Below, piece after piece: positions 35,001 to 43,923 of a DNA stretch of 64,000 nt. The stretch's first letter is position 1, and each line of letters starts with the position of its first letter. Position numbers and translations under genes: made by a program. Under the pieces are notes generated by a model. It ran no database searches. It saw only the letters and a list, made by a program, of their open reading frames with translations, and was not told the DNA's origin. Origin of the DNA: Armatimonadota bacterium (GTDB taxonomy: Bacteria > Sysuimicrobiota > Sysuimicrobiia > Sysuimicrobiales > Humicultoraceae). The DNA lies in the NCBI GenBank assembly GCA_031081585.1, contig JAVHLY010000012.1, forward strand, positions 1 through 64,000, given 5' to 3'.

Positions 35001-35731
35001 GGACGACCCAGCGGGAGCCCTTGTCCCTGTCGGCTGCCTGGCGTTCCCTCGGGCGGCTGCGCAGTCGCCAGACGCTGGCGGAGCTCGTCGCCGCTGAGGT
35101 GCGCGAGCGGATCGCCTCCGGCGAGTTCCCGATGGGGGGGGAACTGAACCAGTTTCAGCTGACGCGGGAACTGGGCGTGAGTCGTACCGTCGTCCGGGAG
35201 GCGTTCCGGCAATTGGAGGCGGCGGGCATCATCATGCTGGCCCCCTATCGGCATGCCGTGGTTACGCCTCTCGACACCGACGACCTGGAGGACCTGTGGA
35301 CCCTCAGGACGGTGCTGGAAGGACTGGCGGTGCGCCGGGCTGTTCGACGACCGGCGGACGCTGCTGCGCGGCTTGGCACGCTGCTGGCCGCCATGGAACG
35401 GGAAACGGGTGAGGACTGGCTGGAGCTGGACCGGCGCTTCCATCAGGAGATTGCCGAGTTGTCAGGGAATCCGCTCCTGCCGAAGCTACTCGATGCTGTA
35501 CGGATGCCCATCGATCGTTTCCTCCAGTTCGTGGCAGGAGCTCGCCCCAGGATCCGGTCAGCAAACCGGGAACATCGGGCCATTCTCGATGCCCTGGTCA
35601 AAGGCGATGACGCCCGTGCTGTCGCTGTGGTCCGCGCGCACATTGACCGGACCCGGCGGCTGGTGACCGACCGGTTGCGCCGGGTAGGGTTGGCATCCTC
35701 CGATGGGACCGCGGCGAGGAAGGGACCGTGA
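34985..35731 (+). CDS. GntR family (FCD) regulator 1
   Basis: A 248-aa FadR-type transcription factor: winged helix at about 25-95 (ELNQFQLTRELGVSRTVVREAF as recognition part) and an all-helical FCD ligand domain at about 100-235 with the metal/ligand residues D(L)xFH near 160 and H in ANREHRAI. It overlaps the aldolase gene by 16 nt and the DapA-like gene as GTGA, so it is inside the operon. Likely binds the pathway substrate or a carboxylate intermediate and controls the ACTGT-ACAGT sites (inference). Confidence 0.9.
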   Translation: MEHQLRTTQREPLSLSAAWRSLGRLRSRQTLAELVAAEVRERIASGEFPMGGELNQFQLTRELGVSRTVVREAFRQLEAAGIIMLAPYRHAVVTPLDTDDLEDLWTLRTVLEGLAVRRAVRRPADAAARLGTLLAAMERETGEDWLELDRRFHQEIAELSGNPLLPKLLDAVRMPIDRFLQFVAGARPRIRSANREHRAILDALVKGDDARAVAVVRAHIDRTRRLVTDRLRRVGLASSDGTAARKGP

Positions 35732-36744
35732 CGCTCCCCTACACCCGTGCCGAGGCCAAGGCCTGGGCGCGCGAGCACATGCGCGGGGTGTGCAACGTCG
35801 TCCTGCCGACCTTCACCGGCGACCTGCGGCGGCTGAACGCGGCGGCCATCGCCCACGACGTGCGCCGTTCGGTGGAGTTCGGTTTCTGGGGCTCGCTGCT
35901 GGCCTCGGAGTGCGGGGCCACGGTGGCGGAGTACCAGGCGTTCATCGAGATCGCCGCCGCCGCCGCCCCGCCCACCCACCACCTGGTCATCCACGGCTCC
36001 TTCGACACGCTGGAGGACGTCGTGACGGTGTGCCGCTTCGCCGAGGAGCACGGCGGGGTGCTGCTGCTGTTGAGCTACCCGCTGACCTTCTACCCGCGCA
36101 GCGCCCAGGACATCATCGCCTACACGCGCGCGGTGAGCCGGGCCACCGACCTGGGGATCATCCTCTTCGCGGTGGGCTTCTGGGGGTTCCGCCGCCTCCA
36201 CCCGTCGGCCTTCCCCCCGGAGGCGATCGTCGAACTGGCCCGGGAGGAGACCGTGGTGGCGCTCAAGTACGAAGTGGGCCACCCCGGGACCGGCGGCATG
36301 GTGGAGGTGCAGAAGCGCGTGGGGCACCAGCTCGTCATCACCGACCCGCTGGAGCACAACGCCCCGGCCTGGGTGGACGCCTACGGGATGCAGTGGCTCG
36401 GGACGAGCTACTACAACTACTTCGGGGACCGCATCCCCCGCCTGTTCCGGCTGATGCAGGAGGGGCGCTGGGAGGAGGCGATGCCGCTCTACTGGGCCCT
36501 GCAGCCCTGCCGCGAGGCCTACCAGGCGCTGCGCGGCACGCTCACCGGCGCGGGGCTCGTGCCCCGGCTGGCCTGGAAGTACATGGAGTGGCTCAACGGG
36601 TTCAACGGCGGGCCCATCCGCATGCCGCACCTGCGCCTCAACGGCGCGCAGATGCGGCTGCTGCGCGAGGGGGCGGTGGCCTCCGGGCTCGACGTCACCG
36701 CGGACCCGGACGAGCGCTTCTTCCAGGGGCGCCACCCGGCGTGA
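35728..36744 (+). CDS. DapA-family aldolase/lyase, divergent active site
   Basis: A 338-aa class I aldolase of the dihydrodipicolinate synthase/N-acetylneuraminate lyase superfamily. The Schiff-base lysine is Lys180 in VVALKYEVG. The usual YNxP tyrosine segment is GIILFAVGFW here, so the proton-relay tyrosine is missing; the N-terminal TT/TGE motif is also altered (GSLLASEC). It is therefore probably not a DapA and may be a hydratase-aldolase, as found in aromatic meta-cleavage routes (inference). GTG overlaps the GntR stop; from this base the DNA returns to very high GC. Confidence 0.84.
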   Translation: MTLPYTRAEAKAWAREHMRGVCNVVLPTFTGDLRRLNAAAIAHDVRRSVEFGFWGSLLASECGATVAEYQAFIEIAAAAAPPTHHLVIHGSFDTLEDVVTVCRFAEEHGGVLLLLSYPLTFYPRSAQDIIAYTRAVSRATDLGIILFAVGFWGFRRLHPSAFPPEAIVELAREETVVALKYEVGHPGTGGMVEVQKRVGHQLVITDPLEHNAPAWVDAYGMQWLGTSYYNYFGDRIPRLFRLMQEGRWEEAMPLYWALQPCREAYQALRGTLTGAGLVPRLAWKYMEWLNGFNGGPIRMPHLRLNGAQMRLLREGAVASGLDVTADPDERFFQGRHPA

Positions 36745-37781
36745 CCGCTGCGGGGCCGGCCGCCGTGACCGTCGTGTCGCCACCCGGCGCCCCCGCCCCG
36801 CCCGGCGGGGTGCTGGTGCTAACCGCCGAGGACGTGGCCAGCCTGCTCGATCCCGCCGCCGCCGTGGAGGCGGTCGAGGCCCTCTTCGCCGCCGAGGCCG
36901 CCGGCGGGGTGCGGGTGCCGACGCGCCTGACCGTGGAGACAGCGCACGGCTGGTTCCGCGTGATGCCGGGGGTGCTGCAGGACGGGGACGGGCCGCTGGC
37001 CGGGGCGAAGGTGATGGCGCTGGCGCAGGGGACGGGCCTCACCTACCTGGTGCTCCTCTACGACGCGCGGACGGGGGCGCTGCTCGCGCTGATGGACGCC
37101 TCGACCCTCACCCAGCGGCGCACCGGCGCCGTGACGGCGGCGTTCGTGCGCTTCGCCTTCCCCACGGGGGTGGGGCGGCTGGGCCTCTTCGGCTCGGGGT
37201 TCGAGGCGCAGGGGCAGCTCGAGGCCATCGCGCAGGCAGTGGCCGTCGAGGCGGCGGTCGTCTACAGCCCGCGGGCGGAGCGGCGGGAGCGGTTCGCCCG
37301 GGAGATGTCGGCGCGCCTGGGGGTGGCGGTGGAGGCGGTGGGCGACCCCCAGGCGGTGGCGGCGGCCTCGCTCGTCGTGCTGGCGACGCGCGCCGCCCAC
37401 CCGGTGGTGCAGGGGGCGTGGTTTGCGCCGGGGACGGTGATCGTCTCCATCGGCGCCACCCGGCCCGACCTGCGCGAGGTCGACGAAGCGACGGTGCGGC
37501 GGGCCGGCCGCGTGCTGGTAGACCACCGCGACCAGGCGCTGCAGGAGTCGGGGGACGTGCGCGCGGCGCTGGCGGCGGGTGCCATCGGCGAGGGGGACGT
37601 GGTGGAGGTGGGGCGCGTCCTCGCCGGCGAAGTGCCGCTGCGCACCGGGGAGCTCGTCCTCTTCAAGCCCTCGGGGACGGCGGCGCAGGACCTGGCGGTG
37701 GCCCGCGTGGTCTACGAGCGGGCCCGCGCCCGCGGGGTGGGCCGCATGGTGGACGGGTTCCTCACGGTGAAGCCGCGGTGA
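36741..37781 (+). CDS. ornithine cyclodeaminase/mu-crystallin family protein
   Basis: A 346-aa NAD(P)-dependent enzyme of the OCD/mu-crystallin family, which includes ornithine cyclodeaminase, alanine dehydrogenase and imine (ketimine) reductases. GAKVMAL holds the substrate-side Lys, DASTLTQRRTGAVTA is the central signature, and GRLGLFGSGFEAQGQ is the Rossmann dinucleotide loop. The N-terminus is a Pro/Gly-rich lead of about 25 residues. GTG overlaps the DapA-like stop. It could reduce or deaminate an imine arising from ring cleavage (inference). Confidence 0.87.
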   Translation: MTAAGPAAVTVVSPPGAPAPPGGVLVLTAEDVASLLDPAAAVEAVEALFAAEAAGGVRVPTRLTVETAHGWFRVMPGVLQDGDGPLAGAKVMALAQGTGLTYLVLLYDARTGALLALMDASTLTQRRTGAVTAAFVRFAFPTGVGRLGLFGSGFEAQGQLEAIAQAVAVEAAVVYSPRAERRERFAREMSARLGVAVEAVGDPQAVAAASLVVLATRAAHPVVQGAWFAPGTVIVSIGATRPDLREVDEATVRRAGRVLVDHRDQALQESGDVRAALAAGAIGEGDVVEVGRVLAGEVPLRTGELVLFKPSGTAAQDLAVARVVYERARARGVGRMVDGFLTVKPR

Positions 37782-37800
37782 GGGTCATGGGAGATCGGCG

Positions 37801-38769
37801 GTGAGCGCACGGGACCAGTCGCAGACCACCGTGTCCGCTCCTGGGACGCACCCGGAAGCCACCGTGTCCGCTCCCGGGACGCGCCCGGAAGCCGCCGTGT
37901 CCGCCCCCGCGGCCCGGCCGGCGAAGGCGCCGCGGCGCATCCGTCGCCCCGGCCACCTGGCCCTGCGCGTGCCGGACCTGGGCCGGGCCCTCGACTTCTA
38001 CACGCGGGTGGTACGGCTGGCGGTCTCCGAGGAGGCCGACGGGGCCGTCTACCTGCGCGCCCAGTGGGAGCACCACTGCCTGGAGCTGCGCTCCGGCGCG
38101 GAGCCCGGCGTGGACCACCTGGCCTGGGAGACGGACAGCGACGAGGAAACCGCGGCGCTGTGGACGGCGCTGGCCGAACGCGGGGTGCCGGTGCGGGAGG
38201 CGATGCCGGAGCCGGGCCGCCGCGGGCTGGCCTTCCAGTTCCAGGACCCGCTGGGCATGTGGAACGAGGTCTACCGGGCGATGGACCGGCTGGGGGTGCT
38301 GGTCCCGGCGGGGCCGGCCCCGGTGCTGCGGCTGGGCCACTTCACCCGCATGACGCCGGACCCGGATGGCGCCATGGCCTTCTTCCGCACGGCGGGCTTC
38401 CGCGTCTCGGACTGGGTGCCGGACACCCAGGCCTTCCTGCGCTGCCGCCCGGAGCACCACAACCTGGGCTTCCTCAAGTTCGACCGGGTGACGCTGCACC
38501 ACCACGCCTACGACGTGGGGGACTGGAACGCCATCAAGGCGGTCCTCGACTGGTGCGCCGCGCAGACGGTGCGCGTCGAGGTCGGGCCGGTGCGCCACGC
38601 CGCCGGGAACAACATCGCCGTCTACATCCGGGACCCCTTCGGGGTGCGCGTGGAGTTCTTCTGCGAGATGGAGGCCATCGACGACGACGAGGACCACGAC
38701 ACCCGCCGCCAGCCCGTCGTCTTTGACCTCTGGCACCGCACCCCGCCGCCCCCCGGCTATCGCGACTGA
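37801..38769 (+). CDS. two-domain VOC extradiol-type dioxygenase 1
   Basis: A 322-aa vicinal-oxygen-chelate protein like catechol 2,3-dioxygenases. Domain 1 starts at PGHLALRVPDLG (about 50) and domain 2 at LRLGHFTRM (about 180). The 2-His-1-Glu iron triad in domain 2 appears complete: His in LGHF, His in LHHHAYDV and Glu in GVRVEFF. Before domain 1 is a disordered tail of an 11-residue repeat, TVSAPGT(H/R)PEA, encoded by a 33-bp unit copied two and a half times. GTG start 37801. Expected role: extradiol ring cleavage of a catechol-like or hydroxy-heterocycle intermediate. Confidence 0.88.
   Translation: MSARDQSQTTVSAPGTHPEATVSAPGTRPEAAVSAPAARPAKAPRRIRRPGHLALRVPDLGRALDFYTRVVRLAVSEEADGAVYLRAQWEHHCLELRSGAEPGVDHLAWETDSDEETAALWTALAERGVPVREAMPEPGRRGLAFQFQDPLGMWNEVYRAMDRLGVLVPAGPAPVLRLGHFTRMTPDPDGAMAFFRTAGFRVSDWVPDTQAFLRCRPEHHNLGFLKFDRVTLHHHAYDVGDWNAIKAVLDWCAAQTVRVEVGPVRHAAGNNIAVYIRDPFGVRVEFFCEMEAIDDDEDHDTRRQPVVFDLWHRTPPPPGYRD
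37828..37920 (+). repeat. 33-bp in-frame tandem repeat in dioxygenase 1
   Basis: A 33-bp unit beginning ACCGTGTCCGCTCC is present twice nearly identically and a third time in degraded form, encoding an N-terminal Pro/Ala-rich extension. It likely arose by slippage and lies outside the catalytic domains. Confidence 0.8.
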
Positions 38770-38772
38770 CCC

Positions 38773-40866
38773 GTGGTGCGCGTCGGCGTCGACGTCGGGG
38801 GCACCTTCACGGACCTGCTGCTGGTCCCGCCGGACGGCCGCGCCGTCATCGCCAAGCACCTGACCACGCCGGCCGACCCCGGCGAGGCCGTGGCGGCGGT
38901 GGTGCGCCGCGCCCTCCCGCGCGACGGGGAGCGCCCCGTGGCGGGGACGCTGGTGCACGGCACCACCCTGGTGACCAACACCCTCATCGAGCGCAGCGGG
39001 CCGCCCACCGCGCTCCTCGCCACCATGGGGTTCCGGGACGCCCTGGAGATCGGCCGCGAGCACCGCTACGAGCTCTACGACCTGCGACTGGAGCTGCCCC
39101 GGCCGCTCGTCCCCCGCCACCTGCGCTTCGACGTCCCCGAGCGTCTGGCCGCCGACGGCACCGTGCTCTTGCCGCTCGACGAGGCCTACGTGCGCCGGCT
39201 GGCCGCCGAGCTGCGGGCCCGGGGCATCCGGGCGGTGGCGGTCTGCTACCTGCACAGCTACCGCAACCCCGTCCACGAGCACCGCACCGCGGCGCTGATC
39301 CGCGAGGTGGCGCCCGAGCTGCAGGTGGCCTGCAGCGCGGATGTGGCTCCGGAGCTGCGCGAGTTCCCGCGGATGAGCACCACCGCCGCCAACGTCTACG
39401 TGCAGGAACGGGTGGCCCGCTACCTGGGGGCGCTGGAGAGGCGCCTGCTCGAGGCGGGCTTCGCCGGGCAGGTCTTCGTCATGCTGAGCAGCGGCGGGGT
39501 GGGCACGGTGGAGACCGCGGTGCGCTTTCCGGTCCGCCTGCTGGAGTCCGGGCCGGCCGCGGGCGCGCTGGCCGCCGCGGCGCTGGGCCGCCGCGCCGGC
39601 TTCCCCGACCTGCTCTCCTTCGACATGGGCGGGACCACCGCCAAGCTGTGCGCGGTGGCGGGCGGCGCGCCGCTACGGGTGGACGAGTTCGAGGTCGACC
39701 GTGTCTACCGCTTCCGCCGCGGCAGCGGGCTGCCGGTCCGCATCCCCGTGATCGACATGATCGAGATCGGAGCCGGCGGCGGCAGCATCGCCCGGGTGGA
39801 CGCGCTGGGCCTGCTGAAGGTGGGGCCGGAGAGCGCCGGGGCCGACCCCGGGCCGGCCTGCTACGGCCGCGGCGGGCGCGAGCCCACCGTCACCGACGCC
39901 GACCTGGTGCTGGGCTACCTCGACCCCGCCTACTTCCTGGGTGGGCGCATGCCGCTCGACCCCGCCGCCGCCCGCCGCGCCCTTGCCCCGCTGGCCGCCC
40001 GTCTGGGGTTGAGCGTGGAGCAGGCCGCCTGGGGGATCCACCAGGTGGTGAACGAGCAGATGGCCCAGGCCGCCCGCGCCCACCTGGCCGAGCGCGGCCG
40101 TGACCCGCGCCGCCTGCCGCTCTTCGCCTTCGGCGGAGCGGGACCGGTGCACGCCAGCCACCTGGCGCGCATCCTGCGTCTGCCGGCGGTGATCGCGCCG
40201 CTCGGCGCCGGGGTGGGCTCCACCTTCGGGCTGCTGGCGGCGCCGCTGGCCTTCGACTTCGTGCGCAGCGCCCCCGCCCGTCTGGACGCGCTGGACTGGG
40301 CGGCGGTCTCGGTCCTGGTGCAGGGGATGGCGGAGGAGGGGCGGGCGCTCCTGGCGCGCGCCGGTGTCCCCTCGGAGGCGGTGACGGTGCGGGTGAGCGC
40401 GGACATGCGCTACGCCGGGCAGGGGCACGAGGTCGAAGTACCGCTCCCCGACGGCGTGCTGGACACCCGGTCGGCCGCCGCCCTGACCGCGGCCTTCGAG
40501 CGCGCCTACCGAGAGCGCTACGGTCGCGCCGGGCCTGCCGTCCCGGTAGAGGTGGTGAACTGGCGCCTGACCGCGAGTGGCCCCGTCCCCGACCTCGCGG
40601 TGCGCTTCCCCCTGGAGGCGGCGGCCGGTCGCGCCCGCAAGGGGACGCGCCGGTGCTTCTTCCCCGAAGCCGGCGGCTTCGTGGAGACGCCGGTGCTCGA
40701 CCGCTACGTCCTGCGCCCGGGCGACCGCTTCACCGGTCCCGCGGTGGTGGAGGAGCGCGAGTCCACCCTGGTGGTGGGTCCGGGCGCGCACGCCCGCGTG
40801 GACGAGCACCTGAACGTCATCGTGGAGTTCGCCGGGGCGCCCGGGCCGGAGGCCGGCCATGCGTGA
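38773..40866 (+). CDS. hyuA: hydantoinase/5-oxoprolinase subunit A (HyuA)
   Basis: A 697-aa ATP-dependent subunit of the hydantoinase/oxoprolinase/acetone carboxylase family. The actin-like fold is marked by RVGVDVGGTFTDLLLV (phosphate 1), GTTLVTNTLIERSG, and SFDMGGTTAKLCAV (phosphate 2); FAFGGAGPVHA is the C-terminal signature. It phosphorylates a cyclic amide, or a related carbonyl, for opening by HyuB. GTG start lies 3 nt after the dioxygenase stop, and hyuB overlaps by 8 nt. The pair fits opening of an imide- or lactam-like ring. Confidence 0.93.
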   Translation: MVRVGVDVGGTFTDLLLVPPDGRAVIAKHLTTPADPGEAVAAVVRRALPRDGERPVAGTLVHGTTLVTNTLIERSGPPTALLATMGFRDALEIGREHRYELYDLRLELPRPLVPRHLRFDVPERLAADGTVLLPLDEAYVRRLAAELRARGIRAVAVCYLHSYRNPVHEHRTAALIREVAPELQVACSADVAPELREFPRMSTTAANVYVQERVARYLGALERRLLEAGFAGQVFVMLSSGGVGTVETAVRFPVRLLESGPAAGALAAAALGRRAGFPDLLSFDMGGTTAKLCAVAGGAPLRVDEFEVDRVYRFRRGSGLPVRIPVIDMIEIGAGGGSIARVDALGLLKVGPESAGADPGPACYGRGGREPTVTDADLVLGYLDPAYFLGGRMPLDPAAARRALAPLAARLGLSVEQAAWGIHQVVNEQMAQAARAHLAERGRDPRRLPLFAFGGAGPVHASHLARILRLPAVIAPLGAGVGSTFGLLAAPLAFDFVRSAPARLDALDWAAVSVLVQGMAEEGRALLARAGVPSEAVTVRVSADMRYAGQGHEVEVPLPDGVLDTRSAAALTAAFERAYRERYGRAGPAVPVEVVNWRLTASGPVPDLAVRFPLEAAAGRARKGTRRCFFPEAGGFVETPVLDRYVLRPGDRFTGPAVVEERESTLVVGPGAHARVDEHLNVIVEFAGAPGPEAGHA

Positions 40867-42601
40867 GACGGCCCTCGACCCCATCACCCTGGAGGTGATC
40901 TGGAGCCGGCTGCTCGCCGTGGTCACCGAGCAGCAGGACGCCCTCATGCGCACCGCCTTCTCCACCGTGGTGCGCGAGAGCCAGGACCTGGCCTGCGGCC
41001 TCTTCGACCCGCAGGGCCGGATGATCGCGCAGTCGGTGAGCGGTACCCCCGGCCACATCAACGCCATGGCCACCTCCATGCGCCACTTCCTGCGCGCCTA
41101 CCCGCCCGAGCGGCTCGCCCCGGGCGACGTGCTGCTGACCAACGACCCCTGGATGACGGCGGGGCAGGTGAACGACATCACGGTGGCCACGCCGGTCTTC
41201 CGGGGCGGGCGCCTGGTGGCCCTCTTCGCCAACACCTGCCACGCTCCGGACATCGGCGGCCGGCTCCTCTCAGCGGAGGCCCGCGAGGTCTACGAGGAAG
41301 GGCTGCTCCTCCCCATCCTCAAGCTCTTCGACCGGGGCGAACCCAACCAGGTCCTCCTCGCCGTCATCCGCGCCAACGTGCGCCTGCCCGACGAGGTGGT
41401 GGGTGACCTCTACGCCCAGGCCGCCTGCAACGAGGCGGGCGCGCGGGCGCTGCTGGAGACGATGGAGGAGTTCGGCCTGGCCACGCTCGACGACGTGGCC
41501 GAGGAGATCGTCCGCCGCAGTGAGGCGGCGGTGCGCCAGCGCATCCGGGCCCTGCCGGACGGGGAGTGGACGAGCGAGACGTGGAGCGACGGCTTCGACG
41601 AGCCGATCCTGATCCGCTGTCGGGTGCGCGTGGCCGGGGACGAGCTGTGGATCGACTTCACCGGCTCCTCGCCCCAGAGCCCCCGCGGCATCAACGTCGT
41701 GCTCAACTACACCCACGCCTACGCCTCCTTCGCCGTGAAGGCCGCCATCTACCCGGACATCCCGCACAATGAGGGCGGCTTCCGCCCGGTCCACGTCAGC
41801 GCGCCGCCGGGGTGCATCCTCCACGCCCTCCCGCCGGCCCCGGTGGCCAGCCGCCACGCCCTCGGCCACTTCATCCCCACGGCCATCTACGCCGCCCTGG
41901 CGGGCGCGCTGCCCGACCGGGTGATCGCGCCGGGCGCGGACCCGATCTGGCTGACGGTCTGGCGCGGCAGCGACCCCCCCTTCACCTTCACGATGTTCCA
42001 GGTGGGAGGCACCGGCGCGCGGCCCTCGCAGGACGGGCTCAACACGGTGGGCTTCCCGAGCGGCGTCGCCGGCGTGCCGGCCGAGGTGGTGGAGGCCCTC
42101 TCGCCCCTCATCCTGTGGAAGCGGGAGCTGCGTCCCGACTCCGGTGGCCCGGGCCGGTGGCGCGGCGGGCTCGGCCAGCGCACCACCTTCGGCTGCCGGG
42201 GGCGGGGCGCCTGGAGCGTCTCGGGGATCGTGGACCGCACTCGCTTCCCCGCCCCCGGGCTGCTCGGCGGCGGACCGGGGGCGCCCGGGGAGGTCGTGCT
42301 CGACTCGGGCGAGCGGCCGAACCCCAAGGCCCGCATCGACCTGCGCCCGGGCCAGCTCATCCACCTCCACCTGCCGGGCGGCGGCGGGTACGGCGACCCC
42401 TACACGCGCGATCCGGAGCGGGTGCGGCAGGACGTGGCGGCCGGCTACGTGACGCCGGAGGCGGCGGCGCGCGACTACGGGGTGGTGGTGCGCTTCACCG
42501 GCGACCCCGATGCGCTGGTGCGGCTGCCGGAGGAGTGGGTGGTGGACGAGGCGGCCACGCGCGAGTTGCGGGAGAGGCGCAAGACCGAGCGAGCACGCTG
42601 A
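40859..42601 (+). CDS. hyuB: hydantoinase/5-oxoprolinase subunit B (HyuB)
   Basis: A 580-aa partner of HyuA. It starts DPITLEVIWSRLLAVVTEQQ and contains SRDLACGLFDP-like text (SQDLACGLFDPQG), DVLLTNDPWMTAGQVND with metal-binding Asp/His region, PGCILHALPPAPVASRH and the C-terminal HLPGGGGYGDPYTRDPERV, all as in the family. Together with HyuA it would hydrolyse a cyclic amide at the cost of ATP. It is the last gene before the regulatory gap at 42.6 kb. Confidence 0.93.
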   Translation: MRETALDPITLEVIWSRLLAVVTEQQDALMRTAFSTVVRESQDLACGLFDPQGRMIAQSVSGTPGHINAMATSMRHFLRAYPPERLAPGDVLLTNDPWMTAGQVNDITVATPVFRGGRLVALFANTCHAPDIGGRLLSAEAREVYEEGLLLPILKLFDRGEPNQVLLAVIRANVRLPDEVVGDLYAQAACNEAGARALLETMEEFGLATLDDVAEEIVRRSEAAVRQRIRALPDGEWTSETWSDGFDEPILIRCRVRVAGDELWIDFTGSSPQSPRGINVVLNYTHAYASFAVKAAIYPDIPHNEGGFRPVHVSAPPGCILHALPPAPVASRHALGHFIPTAIYAALAGALPDRVIAPGADPIWLTVWRGSDPPFTFTMFQVGGTGARPSQDGLNTVGFPSGVAGVPAEVVEALSPLILWKRELRPDSGGPGRWRGGLGQRTTFGCRGRGAWSVSGIVDRTRFPAPGLLGGGPGAPGEVVLDSGERPNPKARIDLRPGQLIHLHLPGGGGYGDPYTRDPERVRQDVAAGYVTPEAAARDYGVVVRFTGDPDALVRLPEEWVVDEAATRELRERRKTERAR

Positions 42602-42645
42602 CAGGGCACATGGCCCGAGCGGGTGGGCCCGCTGCTTGCCCGTCA

Positions 42646-42700
42646 CAACGAAGATATGTCGTTGTCACGGATCGATGAGCACGACGATATGTCGATGTCA
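42646..42700. promoter_or_regulatory. paired operator-like repeats before LLM-Rieske operon
   Basis: A 20-bp element with core GATATGTCG(T/A)TGTCA occurs at 42648-42667 and 42681-42700, exactly 33 bp apart (about three helical turns). Each contains an inverted CGAC/GTCG or CAACGA/TCGTTG arm. TTGTCA at 42662 and GATATG at 42686 could be -35 and -10 boxes (18-nt spacer), so a factor bound here would cover the promoter. Confidence 0.6.
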
Positions 42701-42759
42701 ACCGCGGCCGGGGCACAGGGCGTGTCCCCCCGGTCCGGCCCCAGCGTGGAGGTGACGAT

Positions 42760-43779
42760 GTGACGCACGACGGGCAGCGCGTCGGGTTCGCGTTGGGCTA
42801 CGGGCGGTTCACCAACGTGCGGGAGATGGCGGCCCTGATGCACCGGGCGGAGGCGCGCGGCTTCGAGATGGGCTTCTTCTCCGAGACGATCGAGCTGATG
42901 CGCGACTCCGTGACGGCGCTGGCCGCCATCGGCCTGGCCACGGAGCGCCTGATTCTGGGGACCACCCAGATCGTCCGCCTGCGCAGCCCGGTGGTGATGG
43001 CCCAGACCGCGGCCAGCCTGGACGAGCTGACCGGCGGACGCCTGACGCTGGCGCCCGGCGCCTGCACCGCCAGCCACGCCCGGCGCCACGGCCTGCCCCC
43101 GGCCGACCCGGCGGAGACGCTACGTGAGTGGGTGGAGGCGATCCGGCTGATCCTCACCGGCGACCGGATCAGCTACCACGGCCACCACGTCCACCTCGAC
43201 GACGTGGGGCTGGGGTGGACGCCGGTGCGGCGCGCCATCCCCCTCTACATCCCGGCCACCAGCCGCACCGGCCTGCGGCTGGCCGGGGAGATCGGGGACG
43301 GGGTCGTGCTCAACGCGGTCTGCTCGCCGGAGTACACGGCGAACGCGCTGCGCATCGTCCGCGAGGCGGCGGAGCGGGCGGGGAAGGACTGGTCGCGCTT
43401 CGAGGTGGCGCAGATCATCAACTGCTCGGTGGAGGACGACCACCAGGCGGCGCTCGACACGGTGCGCTGGGAGGTGGCCACGAAGTTCGACCCGGTGCAG
43501 ATCCCCTTCATCGCCGGCCCGAAGATGCGCGTGGGGGAGCCCTACATCCGCCAGGAGGACCTGCCCCGGTTCGCGGAGGCCTACGCGCGCGGCGGGATGG
43601 AGGCCCTGATCCGCGCGGTGCCGGACAGCTACGTGGAGGGCATGACGGCCAGCGGCACGCCCGAGGAGGTGCGCCGCCGCGTCCAGGCCTACCGCGACGC
43701 GGGCGTGCGCCTGCCCCTGCTGCGGCCGGCGGCCGCCCACCAGACCGACCGCCTGATCGACCTCTTCGCCCGCGCCTGA
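42760..43779 (+). CDS. LLM-class flavin-dependent oxidoreductase
   Basis: A 339-aa bacterial-luciferase-like TIM barrel (F420- or FMN-dependent). RVGFALGYG opens the barrel, LILGTTQIVRLRSP and GRLTLAPGA mark strands 3-4, and GEIGDGVVLNAV lies near the phosphate site. GTG 42760 follows GGAGGTGA; an out-of-frame ATG at 42758 is followed at once by TGA. Such enzymes act as monooxygenases, F420-dependent reductases or dehydrogenases; which one is not decided. It leads the second catabolic run; the Rieske genes follow after 144 bp. Confidence 0.87.
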   Translation: MTHDGQRVGFALGYGRFTNVREMAALMHRAEARGFEMGFFSETIELMRDSVTALAAIGLATERLILGTTQIVRLRSPVVMAQTAASLDELTGGRLTLAPGACTASHARRHGLPPADPAETLREWVEAIRLILTGDRISYHGHHVHLDDVGLGWTPVRRAIPLYIPATSRTGLRLAGEIGDGVVLNAVCSPEYTANALRIVREAAERAGKDWSRFEVAQIINCSVEDDHQAALDTVRWEVATKFDPVQIPFIAGPKMRVGEPYIRQEDLPRFAEAYARGGMEALIRAVPDSYVEGMTASGTPEEVRRRVQAYRDAGVRLPLLRPAAAHQTDRLIDLFARA

Positions 43780-43923
43780 GGCTGGATGCCCCAGGGGCGG
43801 GGAGCCCACACCGCCGCGGTGCCGACCCGGGGGGGCCGTCGGGCCTGGGCCACCGGGCTCCCGGGCAGGCAGTGGAGGGGCGGCCGGGCGCCGAAGTAGT
43901 GGGGGAGCGAGGAGGGAGCACCT

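Noticed and set aside
37762-39282. Long open minus-strand frame across dioxygenase 1 and hyuA
   Set aside because: His/Val/Arg/Gly-rich composition of an antisense shadow in very GC-rich DNA; the plus strand has clear conserved domains.
42758-42763. ATG-TGA start-stop minimal upstream frame at the LLM gene
   Set aside because: It overlaps the GTG start by one base and shares the same ribosome site; a regulatory role is possible but nothing else supports it.
43780-43923. Separate promoter or small gene before the Rieske alpha gene
   Set aside because: 144 bp of GC-rich DNA without -10/-35 boxes or a frame with a ribosome site; read-through from the LLM gene is simpler.
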